Source of the DNA: Bacteroides intestinalis
Lineage (GTDB): Bacteria > Bacteroidota > Bacteroidia > Bacteroidales > Bacteroidaceae
Direction: 5' to 3'
Assembly: GCF_902364365.1 (NCBI RefSeq)
Contig: NZ_CABJDN010000008.1
Location: 1-64,000, forward strand
DNA: 64,000 bases
Shown: one piece after another, positions 25,112 to 34,342 of the stretch
Position numbering within the stretch: position 1 is the first letter of the stretch
Layout of the letters: the number at the start of each line of letters is the position of its first letter
The notes under the pieces: model-generated
Database searches by the model: none
What the model was told of the DNA's origin: nothing
What the model saw: the letters and a program-made list of their open reading frames with translations, nothing else
Translations under genes and position numbers: made by a program

Positions 25112-26473
25112 TTACAACAGCTCCGCCTGCTTTCGTTTCATTTCATTCAGTACACTGCATGTCAACGGTATGGCAAGAATGAAAGTCAGAAGATCAGCAG
25201 TAGCCTGACACATTTCCACACCCTGCAAACCCAGATAATGAGGCAGGATAAAAATCAGCGGAATAAAGAACAATCCTTGGCGGGCAGAAGAAATAATGGT
25301 GGCCTTTACCGGTTTACGAATCGTCTGCAACATCATATTGCTCATCACAATCCATGAACCCAACGGGAAAGTAATGAACTGCCAACGCAAGGCAGCAGCC
25401 CCTACTGCAATTACATCCGGGTCTCCCTTACGGAATAAAGAAACAATATCCTCCGCAAATCCCATGCCTGCCAGCGCACACACCAACAAGAAGATGAATC
25501 CCACCTTTACACAAAACCAGAATCCCTGACGAACACGCGCATACAATCCCGCACCGTAATTGAAACCGCATACCGGCTGGAAACCTTGCCCGAAACCTAT
25601 CAGGAAAGCATTAATGAACATTGCAATACGGGTGACAATAGACATGCCTGCAATAGCCGCATCTCCATAAGCCCCGGCAGCCACATTCAGCAAGATAGTA
25701 GCTACACTCGCCAATCCCTGACGGGCAAGCGAAGGAGTACCACCGCCGATAATTTCCTTAATGAAAGCTAATGAAGGTGTGAAGTTCCTGAAACGGACAC
25801 GGATATTGCCACCCTTTCTACACATATACAATAACAGGGAGAAACTACATATCTGACTGATTACCGTAGCCAACGCGGCCCCCGATATCCCCATATCGAA
25901 GCCAAAAATCAGGATAGGGTCCAGTATCACGTTAATCACCGCACCCGATACGATTCCTACCATCGCATACGCTGCATTTCCTTGGAAGCGAATCTGATTA
26001 TTCAATACTAACGAAGCAGTCATGAAAGGTGCGCCCAGCAATATGATGCCCAGATATTTCTCCGTATAAGGCAGGATAGTAGGTGTAGAGCCCAATGCCA
26101 GCGACAATGGAGTAAGGAAGATAAGTCCCACTACTGCCAGAAATATACCCATAAACAACGCCCAGAAGAAGCCGGTAGCCGCCATCTTCTCTGCATTCCC
26201 AGTCTCCTGCGCACCGAGTTTCCGCGAAATATAGTTCCCCGAACCGTGTCCGAAGAAAAAGCCCACCGCCTGAATAATGGACATGACCGAGAACACAATA
26301 CCTACAGCCGCCGTAGACTGGGTATTGATCTTCCCCACAAAGTACGTATCCGCCATATTATAGAATGACGTAACCAACATACTGATAATCGTAGGTACAG
26401 CCAATGATACTATCAGACGGGGTACCGGGGTAGTAGTCAGATAGAGATAATTATCTTTTGTCGAATGTCTCAT
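25112..26473 (-). CDS. MATE-family efflux transporter
   Basis: A 453-residue inner-membrane protein with about 12 transmembrane helices in two similar halves, beginning 'PVPRLIVSLAVPTIISMLV' and 'TPSLARQGLASVATILLNVA', the usual MATE pattern. 'GFGQGFQPVCGFNYGAG' near residues 275-291 is a strong family signature. These proteins export drugs or metabolites using Na+ or H+. Its start overlaps the stop of the ABC ATPase gene by 4 bp, so it is co-transcribed with the metal/corrinoid importer, which is unusual; whether it exports something related is unknown. Confidence 0.92.
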   Translation of the reverse strand: MRHSTKDNYLYLTTTPVPRLIVSLAVPTIISMLVTSFYNMADTYFVGKINTQSTAAVGIVFSVMSIIQAVGFFFGHGSGNYISRKLGAQETGNAEKMAATGFFWALFMGIFLAVVGLIFLTPLSLALGSTPTILPYTEKYLGIILLGAPFMTASLVLNNQIRFQGNAAYAMVGIVSGAVINVILDPILIFGFDMGISGAALATVISQICSFSLLLYMCRKGGNIRVRFRNFTPSLAFIKEIIGGGTPSLARQGLASVATILLNVAAGAYGDAAIAGMSIVTRIAMFINAFLIGFGQGFQPVCGFNYGAGLYARVRQGFWFCVKVGFIFLLVCALAGMGFAEDIVSLFRKGDPDVIAVGAAALRWQFITFPLGSWIVMSNMMLQTIRKPVKATIISSARQGLFFIPLIFILPHYLGLQGVEMCQATADLLTFILAIPLTCSVLNEMKRKQAELL

Positions 26474-27507
26474 AGAATCTTTACAATCTCTGCAAGCAGT
26501 TCATCAATGGTTCGCACAGTCACCGCTTCGCCGTTTACGGGGTGCAGTACAAAAGTACCGTCTCCTTTCAAATCTCCCGTTTCAATATAAACGTCCGACT
26601 CCACGTTTCGGTTTGCCAGAATACCATTTCTTTGCAAAGCTTTCCGCACCATAGCGTATTTTTGTCCGTGCCCGACAATACGGATCCGGGAAGTATACTC
26701 ATTGTTCACCCGGAATAATCCTGTCTCCAGATCAAACACAATTCCTTTACGGGCAAAGAAACTACTGAGGGTTCCATCCAGTGAAAGGTCTTCGGGAGTT
26801 CCGATAGTCACCCCGTTCACCTTATCCATCAACCAGATTTTATCCGCAATCTGCAAGGCAAGTTCCAGATCATGGGTAGACAGGAAAATAGTCTTATCTG
26901 TCTGCCGGCTCAACTGATGGAGCAATTGCATCATTTCCACTTTACTCGGGAAATCAAGAAAGGCAGTAGGTTCGTCCAGGAAAATCACCGGAGTTTCCTG
27001 AGCCAGTGCCTTGGCAATCATCACCTTCTGCCGTTCACCATCACTCAGTGTATGCACCATGCGATGTGCCAGGTGAGATATCCCAACCAGGTTGATAGCA
27101 TGGTTCACGACCTCTTTATCTTCTTTGGAGAGTGTTCCCCAGAAACCGGTATATGGACTGCGTCCCAGACCGATAAGTTCCACAGAAGTCATATTGCGGA
27201 TGTCGCACTTTTCAGTCAGGACTACACTGATCACTTTTGAAAGCTGTTTGTCCGTATAAGAGCCAATCTCTTTTCCCTGTATACGTATTTCACCGGATAA
27301 CTTCGGTTGAAATGCGGAAAGTGTACGCAACAACGTAGACTTCCCTACCCCATTTGCACCCAGCAGACAAGTCAACTCCCCGCTATTGATTCCGGCACAA
27401 ATATCGCTTGCCACGACTTTCACATCTCCTTTACCGGGATAGCCAATGGATAGTTTCTCAATATGTATAGTTTCCTGTTTCAAGACCTCTTTATTTTCAA
27501 TTCTCAA
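26470..27507 (-). CDS. ABC importer ATPase (BtuD/FecE-like)
   Basis: A 345-residue cytoplasmic ATPase. Walker A 'GANGVGKST' at residues 50-58, signature 'LSDGERQ' near 150-156, Walker B 'VIFLDEPTA' near 171-179 and the switch His in 'STHDLE' are all present. The first 260 residues match the FecE/BtuD class; an extra C-terminal domain of about 85 residues follows, as is usual in Bacteroidetes members. It adjoins the permease gene end to end. With the next two genes it forms a complete importer for an Fe-siderophore, haem or corrinoid. Confidence 0.93.
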   Translation of the reverse strand: MRIENKEVLKQETIHIEKLSIGYPGKGDVKVVASDICAGINSGELTCLLGANGVGKSTLLRTLSAFQPKLSGEIRIQGKEIGSYTDKQLSKVISVVLTEKCDIRNMTSVELIGLGRSPYTGFWGTLSKEDKEVVNHAINLVGISHLAHRMVHTLSDGERQKVMIAKALAQETPVIFLDEPTAFLDFPSKVEMMQLLHQLSRQTDKTIFLSTHDLELALQIADKIWLMDKVNGVTIGTPEDLSLDGTLSSFFARKGIVFDLETGLFRVNNEYTSRIRIVGHGQKYAMVRKALQRNGILANRNVESDVYIETGDLKGDGTFVLHPVNGEAVTVRTIDELLAEIVKIL

Positions 27508-28545
27508 TTATTCTTCCAGTTCCCCTTTGCGTTTCCTGAAGAGCACGGATGCCACCACCGGAGCACCTACCAAAGCAGTCACCGAGTTCACCGGCAAAGC
27601 TCCTTCAAATCCCGGCATGCGGGCTATGAGGTTGCACACCAACGCCAACGAAGCCCCTACCAGCAATGTGGCAGGCATCAGTATCCGATGATCGGATGTA
27701 TGAAATATAGCCCGGCAAAGATGGGGAACAGCCAGACCGATAAACATAATCGGACCGCAATATGCCGTCACAATTGCTACCAGTACACCTGAACAGGAGA
27801 TCACCAACAGGCGTGCCCGCTTGATGTTCAGCCCCAGGTTCCGTGCATACCCATCGCCCAGCAGCAACAGGTTCATTGTCTTTATCAGCAGAAACGAGAG
27901 TGGCAACAAGACCGCCATGATACAGACAAACAGTATCATCTGGTCACCCGACACACGGGCAAAACTACCCAGTCCCCAAATGACGTATGCACGAATATCT
28001 TCCTCCACACTGAAATATTTCAATACGCCGATAATGGCACTTGCCACATAACCAATCATCACACCGATAATCAGCAGCGTCACATTTCCCTTTACTTTCT
28101 GCGAAACGTATACGATAAGTGCCATCACGGACAGTGCTCCGATAATAGCTGCAATAGATAACGCCACTTCTCCCATATATCCGAGCTTGCTCAGTGCCAC
28201 ACCACCCATCGCTCCCGATAGCAATACCACACAAGCTACTCCCAGGCTGGCACCCGAACTGATACCCAACACCGACGGTCCTGCCAGCGGATTCCGGAAA
28301 ACCGTCTGCATCTGCAAACCACTCACCGATAATCCCGCTCCCGCCACCAATGCCGTCAATGCCTGCGGCACACGGGATTTCCAAATGATATTCTGCCAGA
28401 TAATAGACTCATCCGTATTCCCCCATAAGATGTTCCAGACGGAACGAAAAGGGATGTGGACAGAGCCTAACAGCAGGTTCAACAAGAAAAACAGGAATAT
28501 GGATGCCAGTATCACCAGCATCAGGAGCAGTGTCGGTCTTTTCAT
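27508..28545 (-). CDS. FecCD/BtuC-type ABC permease
   Basis: A 345-residue permease with about ten transmembrane helices. 'SVSGLQMQTVFRNPLAGPSVLGISSGASLG' (around residues 70-100) and 'FIGLAVPHLCRAIF' (around 269-282) are the hallmark motifs of the FecCD family. Overlaps the binding-protein gene by 4 bp and abuts the ATPase gene. Homodimers of this class pass corrinoids (BtuC), haem or siderophores across the inner membrane. Confidence 0.94.
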   Translation of the reverse strand: MKRPTLLLMLVILASIFLFFLLNLLLGSVHIPFRSVWNILWGNTDESIIWQNIIWKSRVPQALTALVAGAGLSVSGLQMQTVFRNPLAGPSVLGISSGASLGVACVVLLSGAMGGVALSKLGYMGEVALSIAAIIGALSVMALIVYVSQKVKGNVTLLIIGVMIGYVASAIIGVLKYFSVEEDIRAYVIWGLGSFARVSGDQMILFVCIMAVLLPLSFLLIKTMNLLLLGDGYARNLGLNIKRARLLVISCSGVLVAIVTAYCGPIMFIGLAVPHLCRAIFHTSDHRILMPATLLVGASLALVCNLIARMPGFEGALPVNSVTALVGAPVVASVLFRKRKGELEE

Positions 28546-29696
28546 TGCAAACGTGCGTAGTATTTCGGTTGGTAATCAGGTAACAGATTGGGATGGAATG
28601 CATGAATCAAATCTTCCAGCACCACTTCCGGTTCCATCGGCATACTTTCATAGAAAGGTTGCTCGCGCATATTGCAATAAATTACGCCTTTGTCACGGAA
28701 TGCACGGAAGTCGGCATAACGGGGATCAAGGGACTTCAAGGCATCGTAAGAGAATGTACCGTCGTAGCTATTCACAATACGCCAGTAATCGGCACTCTCC
28801 GCCTGGCTGTATACAGTTTCAAAATCCAGTGTAACACCACCGGAACGGGGATCATCTTTCAAGAAGTAATCGGCTCCCGCATCACGGAACAATTCGGCCA
28901 AAAAGCTTTTACCACCTACTGCATACCAGTTTCCTCCACGTATCTCACCGCTAAATACTACCGGACGCTTCTTCACATCGGCAGCCAGTTGTTTCAGGTC
29001 ATTATAATGCTTTTCTATAGCAGCAAACTTTTCATTCGCCTCCTCTTCCTGTCCGATAAACAAGCCGATGAATTTAATCCATTCCGCCTGTCCCAGCGGA
29101 GTCATTTCCTTATATCCCAGGTGCGGAACCAAAGGTATTCCGATTTCACGCATCGTATCATATCCGCCACGCTTGAAAGGGGAGATAAAGATGACATCCG
29201 GATTCACACTCATGATCACTTCATTATCAAAGTTACCTTCAATTCCTATTTTAGCCGTCTTACCCGACTTCAGGCGCTCATTCATTTCTTTATTGAACAA
29301 ATGTCGCGTACTGGTAATTCCCACTACCTTATCGCAGGCTTCCAGTTTGATGAAATTGGATAATTGTAAAGAAGTCATGCAAATGGCACTACGCACAGGT
29401 GTTTCGATCACCGTATAATCAGAAGGAATTCCTTCAGGTTTCGTCCCCCGGGGCACCAACGCATAATGGAAAGTATTACTGCTTTCATTTTGAGGATCGC
29501 ACAAATCTACCAAGCGGACATGGTTGGGAAGATATTTCACCTCAAAACCTTGGGCGTAGACCGGATAAATAGAGTCTGTGGCTGATACAGAAGCTGTGGT
29601 AGCCTGTAGATCAGTAGGGTTCTGTTTGTTTTTCGGACCGCAAGCCACACATAAAAGACTTAAAAGGGAGACGGTTATTGCAGTAGTTCGTTTCAT
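28542..29696 (-). CDS. Periplasmic substrate-binding lipoprotein of ABC importer (BtuF/FecB-like)
   Basis: A 384-residue lipoprotein: signal peptide with lipobox ending at Cys19 ('LLCVACG'), then a two-lobed binding protein with the family motifs 'KVVGITSTRHLF', 'VIMSVNPDVIFISPF' and 'IYCNMREQPFYE'. This is the TroA/BtuF helical-backbone class. The nearby cob and B12-riboswitch genes make a corrinoid or tetrapyrrole a reasonable substrate; siderophore is the main alternative. No B12 box precedes it. First gene of the four-gene minus-strand operon ending in the MATE exporter. Confidence 0.9.
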   Translation of the reverse strand: MKRTTAITVSLLSLLCVACGPKNKQNPTDLQATTASVSATDSIYPVYAQGFEVKYLPNHVRLVDLCDPQNESSNTFHYALVPRGTKPEGIPSDYTVIETPVRSAICMTSLQLSNFIKLEACDKVVGITSTRHLFNKEMNERLKSGKTAKIGIEGNFDNEVIMSVNPDVIFISPFKRGGYDTMREIGIPLVPHLGYKEMTPLGQAEWIKFIGLFIGQEEEANEKFAAIEKHYNDLKQLAADVKKRPVVFSGEIRGGNWYAVGGKSFLAELFRDAGADYFLKDDPRSGGVTLDFETVYSQAESADYWRIVNSYDGTFSYDALKSLDPRYADFRAFRDKGVIYCNMREQPFYESMPMEPEVVLEDLIHAFHPNLLPDYQPKYYARLQ

Positions 29697-29716
29697 GACA
29701 ATAAAGATGTATAGAA

Positions 29717-29792
29717 TTCGGGCACAATATTCGTTATTTTTGGGGAGATACGCAAATACCCGTCCAATAATTTAACCGAATTTGTGCCCGAA
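29717..29792. repeat. Inverted repeat upstream of ABC importer
   Basis: TTCGGGCACAA (29717-29727) and its exact complement TTGTGCCCGAA (29782-29792) frame a 54-base loop, and similarity continues a few bases inward (TATTCGTTA against ATTCGGTTA). It sits between the oxidoreductase stop and the binding-protein start, so it may be a regulator site pair or a terminator. Confidence 0.6.
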
Positions 29793-29812
29793 CACCTACT
29801 ATATAAAAACGC

Positions 29813-31168
29813 CTAAAAATTCATCAGATCATTCAACGCTTCGCTCATGCTGGGATGTGTAAATATATAATCACGAAGGAAAGTATATTCCTGTCCTGTC
29901 TTCATCACGATTGATACAATATTGATAATCTCGCTCGTTTCCGGTCCGAACAAAGAACATCCCAGAATCTTATTTGTATTGGCATCCACCACCACCTTAA
30001 ACAACCCGTCAGTCTCGCCTAAAGTACGTGCCCGCGGAATAGCGGCTACCGGAAGTATATTCACCTTTACGTTCAGACCTTTCTTACGGGCTTCCGTCTC
30101 ACTCAGTCCCACACGCGCCAAAGGAGGATCCATAAATACCGAATAACTCACAGGCTCACGGTCGTCTGTGCGCCGTTCTCCTGCACCGAACAAATCTTCG
30201 CGGATAATGCGGTAATCATCCAATGAGATATAAGTGAACTGTAACCCGCCTTTCACGTCGCCAATGGCACGAATGGTCGGATTAGTAGTACGCAGCCATT
30301 CATCTACAATAATGGCCCCGCGTTCATTCACTTTCACGCCGGCAACTTCCAGGTTCAACCCCGAAGTATTCGGACGACGCCCAGTTGCCAATAAGATAGC
30401 ATCTCCTTCCAAGTGATGGATTTCATGAGTTACAGCATCCTCATAAATCACTGTTGCACCCTCCACGGATTGTACCTTTGCGTTGAGATGGAATACAATG
30501 CCTTTTTTCTCCAATACGGCCTGTACGCTGGCAGCAACATCTCTGTCTTCGCGGCCAATCAGTTCAGAATACCCTTCAAGTACCGTCACCTTCGAACCGA
30601 AGGAGGCATACATGGAAGCAAATTCCAGACCGATATAACCTCCACCCACGATTACCAGCCGCTCGGGAAGTTCTTCCAATTCCATGATGGAAGTGCTGGT
30701 GTACACGCGTGGATTCTCTTTTATTCCATCAATAGGCGGCACGATGGTTTCCGCACCGGTATTTATAAATATCTGCGGAGACTGCAATTCAATGACTTCC
30801 GTTTCCGTCCGTACCTCCACCACATCAGGACCGGCAAACGATCCGACACCTGTATACACCGTTACATTGGGGTTATCAGCCAGATTATGATAGTTCTTAT
30901 TCCGCAGGAAGGAAGTCACCTCTTCTTTACGGCCAATGGACTGACGATAATACGCCTTTTTCTCTTCCCACGCAGCCTTCGCCGGAGTTTCCTTAGCCAG
31001 GTGTACCAACGTCTTTGTAGGAATACAACCGATATTGATACAAGTGCCTCCATACATGTGATCCGAACGTTCTATAATGGCAACCGTCTTCTGACGTTTT
31101 GCAAATTCGGCGGCCAGGGTCTTTCCGCCCTTGCCGAAACCAATGATAATGGCATCATACTTTTTCAT
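29813..31168 (-). CDS. rclA: RclA-like flavin disulfide reductase
   Basis: A 451-residue FAD/NAD(P)-dependent oxidoreductase of the class I disulfide-reductase family. I chose ATG at 31168, which begins 'MKKYDAIIIGFGKGGK' and places the FAD motif correctly and follows the upstream stop at 31173. The redox pair is Cys43 and Cys48 in 'GGTCINIGCIPTK'; the NAD(P) site is 'IVGGGYIGLEFASMYASFG' near 165-183, and the dimerisation domain carries 'FTHPSMSEALNDL' with the C-terminal His. RclA of E. coli defends against hypochlorous acid and reduces copper(II); the neighbouring DUF417 gene matches RclC and supports the name. A generic mercuric-reductase-like enzyme is the alternative. Confidence 0.85.
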   Translation of the reverse strand: MKKYDAIIIGFGKGGKTLAAEFAKRQKTVAIIERSDHMYGGTCINIGCIPTKTLVHLAKETPAKAAWEEKKAYYRQSIGRKEEVTSFLRNKNYHNLADNPNVTVYTGVGSFAGPDVVEVRTETEVIELQSPQIFINTGAETIVPPIDGIKENPRVYTSTSIMELEELPERLVIVGGGYIGLEFASMYASFGSKVTVLEGYSELIGREDRDVAASVQAVLEKKGIVFHLNAKVQSVEGATVIYEDAVTHEIHHLEGDAILLATGRRPNTSGLNLEVAGVKVNERGAIIVDEWLRTTNPTIRAIGDVKGGLQFTYISLDDYRIIREDLFGAGERRTDDREPVSYSVFMDPPLARVGLSETEARKKGLNVKVNILPVAAIPRARTLGETDGLFKVVVDANTNKILGCSLFGPETSEIINIVSIVMKTGQEYTFLRDYIFTHPSMSEALNDLMNF

Positions 31169-31172
31169 ATCT

Positions 31173-31763
31173 CTATTTTTTAAGTTGTTCCAGTACGCTT
31201 TTCGCACTGTCTGCTAATATAACAATTGCACCGGCCAAAATGGCTGTATCTTTTATAACTAATCTTCCGGCACCGGTCAATAAAGGAAAACCGAACTCTC
31301 CACTGCCCAGATTAGGCACCCATACTTCGGGTGTGGTGACAAGGAAAGAAAGCGTTCCGAGAGTCATGATAATGGCAAGCCCTGCTCCTACCAAGCCCAC
31401 TTTCGGCCAGAAGATGCCTAGGAATGTAAGAATGCCGATAGTCATGATAAGAATGCCCAGCCCGTGAGAAAAGCCATACGTATTGTTTTCCTTGTGCCAC
31501 TCATGCTTCACCGCATCAAATTCCCCTTCTTTCAACTTGTACTCCTTATAGTCGGGAGCATCGTGTGTATAGAAGAAACTCATAAAAGGACTGTTTGCCA
31601 CAAACGGCACGATGCCTTCCGCTTCATAATTCCAGAACTTCAACCCGCCTATCCAAACGAAGATAACCAGAATTGCCACGCGGATAAGATTGATACCTAA
31701 TTTCTGAGTAGATGCAGCCAGTGTCAGCGCTGCCACGAACATGGATTGTAATTTTGTTTTCAT
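31173..31763 (-). CDS. rclC: DUF417/YkgB family membrane protein (RclC-like)
   Basis: A 196-residue membrane protein with about four helices. 'RVAILVIFVWIGGLKFWNYEAEGIVPFVANSPFMSF' territory (about residues 28-64) and 'TPEVW' (near 144-148) are the DUF417 signatures, the family of E. coli RclC. It lies 4 bp before rclA. The loop at about 67-95 ('DAPDYKEYKLKEGEF...') is longer than in E. coli. RclB is not present here. The role in the reactive-chlorine response is known only genetically. Confidence 0.83.
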   Translation of the reverse strand: MKTKLQSMFVAALTLAASTQKLGINLIRVAILVIFVWIGGLKFWNYEAEGIVPFVANSPFMSFFYTHDAPDYKEYKLKEGEFDAVKHEWHKENNTYGFSHGLGILIMTIGILTFLGIFWPKVGLVGAGLAIIMTLGTLSFLVTTPEVWVPNLGSGEFGFPLLTGAGRLVIKDTAILAGAIVILADSAKSVLEQLKK

Positions 31764-31849
31764 ACGATTATTGCATTAATGAATTGTTTTTGTTTTCTGA
31801 TGCAAAAATCGGGGTTTATGTCGGGCTGTGAAATGGCAATTCTGCCGTA

Positions 31850-32701
31850 TCAGTTGGCAATATTTCCCGTTACGTTCGATTTTCGGAAATCCGATACACT
31901 TTCACCGGTCATTTTCTTGAAAAAACGGCTGAAAGTGGACAAATCTTCGAAGCCCAGCAGTTCGCTGATTTCCTTGGCGCTCTTAGTGGTATAAAGCAAT
32001 AATCTTTTGGCCTCCGCCTCTATCCGTTCATGGATAATGCGCAACGGAGAAGGCACTCCGCAGGAGGCAAACAAATTGGAGAGTGTCTTTGGGGAACGGC
32101 ATAACAGGTCGGCATAATCCTGTACCTGCTTCTTTTCGCGGAAATGCTGGTCAACCAGAATATAAAAACGGCGGACGATATCAAAGGCTTTTTCCTGTTC
32201 CGGCGTGACGCCACACTTTTCACGGGCAATGCGGGTGCAGGTGATAATAAAACGTTTGAGAATGATACGTAACATTTCCTCTTGCAGATTATCGCGAACA
32301 GCGGACTCCTGCCGAAAGATACGAATAATGTCATTCAGGTTGGCGGATTGTTCCGGCGAAAGTTTCAGTTTCATCACCCGGGAAGAACCATGAAAAAGGA
32401 AACCGTTACAGGATACTTCGTCATCATGACCGAATATGCAGTAGAAATTGCTGTTGAACAGGAAAGTGAGGTACTCTCCCTCCACCGATTTAATTTCAAT
32501 ATGCTGCAAAGGAGTAAGACTTATGATTTCGTCCTGTTCCAACTGTATGGGAATATGGTCTATCTCCAGAGTTAAGGTTCCACCCTGCACCCAAATGAAC
32601 TTATATAAAGTAGTATCCTGTTGCAGTGCTTTATTTTCATGGAAACAAAAGGTCATTGCCAAATTCCCATTCAGACGGGTATTTAATTGATAATCTATCA
32701 T
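31850..32701 (-). CDS. AraC-family transcriptional regulator
   Basis: A 283-residue protein: an N-terminal cupin-like sensor part (residues 1 to about 150) and a C-terminal pair of helix-turn-helix motifs (about 185-275, 'SPKTLSNLFASCG' and 'AKEISELLGFEDLSTFSRFFKKMTG'). It is 86 bp upstream of the RclC-like gene on the same strand and probably regulates the rclC-rclA pair. RclR, the E. coli regulator of these genes, is also AraC-type and senses HOCl by two cysteines; this protein has cysteines in its N-terminal half ('CIFGHDDEVSCNGF') spaced ten residues apart, but I cannot show that they correspond. Confidence 0.87.
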   Translation of the reverse strand: MIDYQLNTRLNGNLAMTFCFHENKALQQDTTLYKFIWVQGGTLTLEIDHIPIQLEQDEIISLTPLQHIEIKSVEGEYLTFLFNSNFYCIFGHDDEVSCNGFLFHGSSRVMKLKLSPEQSANLNDIIRIFRQESAVRDNLQEEMLRIILKRFIITCTRIAREKCGVTPEQEKAFDIVRRFYILVDQHFREKKQVQDYADLLCRSPKTLSNLFASCGVPSPLRIIHERIEAEAKRLLLYTTKSAKEISELLGFEDLSTFSRFFKKMTGESVSDFRKSNVTGNIAN

Positions 32702-32728
32702 GATATGATTTCAAAAAGTGAGAAGAAT

Positions 32729-34300
32729 TTAAATAGTTTCCTCTATTTTCCAGTCCTTCAGTGTCTTTCGTTCACCATCGAAATTAATGCCTACTTTCAC
32801 TACCGGCAATCCACATAATGCAAAGCGTTCGGGATAATTCTTCAGATTTATCTGATTCATGGCGACCTCTGCACTTCGGTCCAGCTTTAACTCCATCACA
32901 TAGAGCGTAGTCTGTGTACGAAGTACTATATCTACGCGACCGCGAGGTGTACGCACTTCGACATCCACATAATAGCCAAGAAGGCTGAAAATGATGTAGA
33001 ACATCTGCTGATAATGTCCTTCATAGTTCGTGTTGTCGCACTGCGGAATAGTAGAAAGAAATGTTTGCAACATCTGCAAGGCCTCGTCCATCCGCCCGTT
33101 ACGAATGGGAACCGACATCTTGGCTATCATCGTGTTGGTGTTCTGCGTGTACCGTTCCACATAATTGGGCAGCAAGCTGCGCATCAGGCCGATACGAACT
33201 TCCTGATTGGGCATATCGAGCAAATAAAGATCAGTCTCCTTATCGTGATTTTTGATGGTGACATAGCCACTTTGATAAAGCAACGGAGTGGCGTTTTCCA
33301 TTCGTTCCGTGGGAGCGTCAAAATCAGAAGAAAGCACCTCTTCACCCCCTATTGCAGAAGGGAGAACATCAAATTTCTTCAGCATTTCAATCAGATAGGT
33401 GGGCGTGCCGCTACCGAACCAGTAAGAGTCCATTTTACCGTCGGCAAAGGCATTCAACAAGCTGAAGGGATTGTAAATATCGGGCGACGGCCAGGTGAAA
33501 TGATAACCGTCATAATTGCGCTTCAACTGTGCAAGAGCATGCTCGCGGGGCAGTTCCATGCGTGTGGCCAGCCAATCGATGTCACTATCCATCTGTGTCA
33601 ACATCTCTTCTTCCGTAATACCGCAAATAGCGGAATACGAACTATCCATGCTGACATTTTTGATATTGTTCAGCTCACTGAAAATGGTCAACTGGGAGAA
33701 CTTTGTGATACCGGTCAGGAAGACATAGCGCAAATAGGGATCACAGGCTTTCAGCGGGCTGTAGAAGTTACGCATCACATTCCGCAGAACAGGCAGATTC
33801 CTCTCTTCGTGAACCACATCGAGAAGAGGAGCGTCGTATTCGTCGATAAGGACGACAACCTGCCGACCGGTCTGCTCAAAAGCACGTTGTATCAAGCCGA
33901 ACAGACGCTGGTTGGGTTTTATTTCATCCGCTTTTCCCACTCCATATATTTCTTCATAAATCGAGAGCTTCTGACTCAACTCCAATTCTAAATCTTCTCT
34001 ATTCAGATGTTTGGCCGTACTCATGTCAAAATGCAGCACCGGATATTGCGTCCATTCCGCCTCCAGTTTCTCGATAGCCAATCCTTCGAACAAATCTTTC
34101 TGCCCATCAAAATAGCTATGAAGCGTAGACACCAGCAATGATTTGCCAAAACGGCGCGGACGGCTCAGGAATAGGTATTTAGAATCGGAATGCGTCATGC
34201 GATACATATATTCCGTCTTGTCAATATACAGGTAATTCTTTCTGCGGATTTCCGAGAAAGTCTGTATTCCTATGGGGTAAAGTCGTTGTTGCGGCATCAT
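32729..34300 (-). CDS. AAA-ATPase-like protein with C-terminal PD-(D/E)XK nuclease fold (DUF1703)
   Basis: A 523-residue member of the AAA-ATPase_like/DUF1703 family, abundant in Bacteroides. The N-terminal 'YPIGIQTFSEIRRKNYLYIDKTEY' is the family start; Walker A is 'SRPRRFGKS' (46-54) and Walker B 'VVLIDEYDAPL' near 150. The C-terminal 'VEVRTPRGRVDIVLR...YVMELKLD' carries the D-x-ExK core of a PD-(D/E)XK nuclease. The start has a strong Shine-Dalgarno-like GGAGGAT 7 bp upstream, rare in this genome. Function unknown; families of this kind have been proposed as mobile or defence-like genes. Confidence 0.88.
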   Translation of the reverse strand: MMPQQRLYPIGIQTFSEIRRKNYLYIDKTEYMYRMTHSDSKYLFLSRPRRFGKSLLVSTLHSYFDGQKDLFEGLAIEKLEAEWTQYPVLHFDMSTAKHLNREDLELELSQKLSIYEEIYGVGKADEIKPNQRLFGLIQRAFEQTGRQVVVLIDEYDAPLLDVVHEERNLPVLRNVMRNFYSPLKACDPYLRYVFLTGITKFSQLTIFSELNNIKNVSMDSSYSAICGITEEEMLTQMDSDIDWLATRMELPREHALAQLKRNYDGYHFTWPSPDIYNPFSLLNAFADGKMDSYWFGSGTPTYLIEMLKKFDVLPSAIGGEEVLSSDFDAPTERMENATPLLYQSGYVTIKNHDKETDLYLLDMPNQEVRIGLMRSLLPNYVERYTQNTNTMIAKMSVPIRNGRMDEALQMLQTFLSTIPQCDNTNYEGHYQQMFYIIFSLLGYYVDVEVRTPRGRVDIVLRTQTTLYVMELKLDRSAEVAMNQINLKNYPERFALCGLPVVKVGINFDGERKTLKDWKIEETI

Positions 34301-34334
34301 GTCTATCCTCCTTTTTTGTACATCGGTTCACTGG

Positions 34335-34342
34335 CAAAGGTA
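34335..34342 (-). promoter_or_regulatory. -7 box of AAA-ATPase gene
   Basis: On the minus strand TACCTTTG, an exact TAnnTTTG, 34 bp upstream of the start at 34300. Confidence 0.65.
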
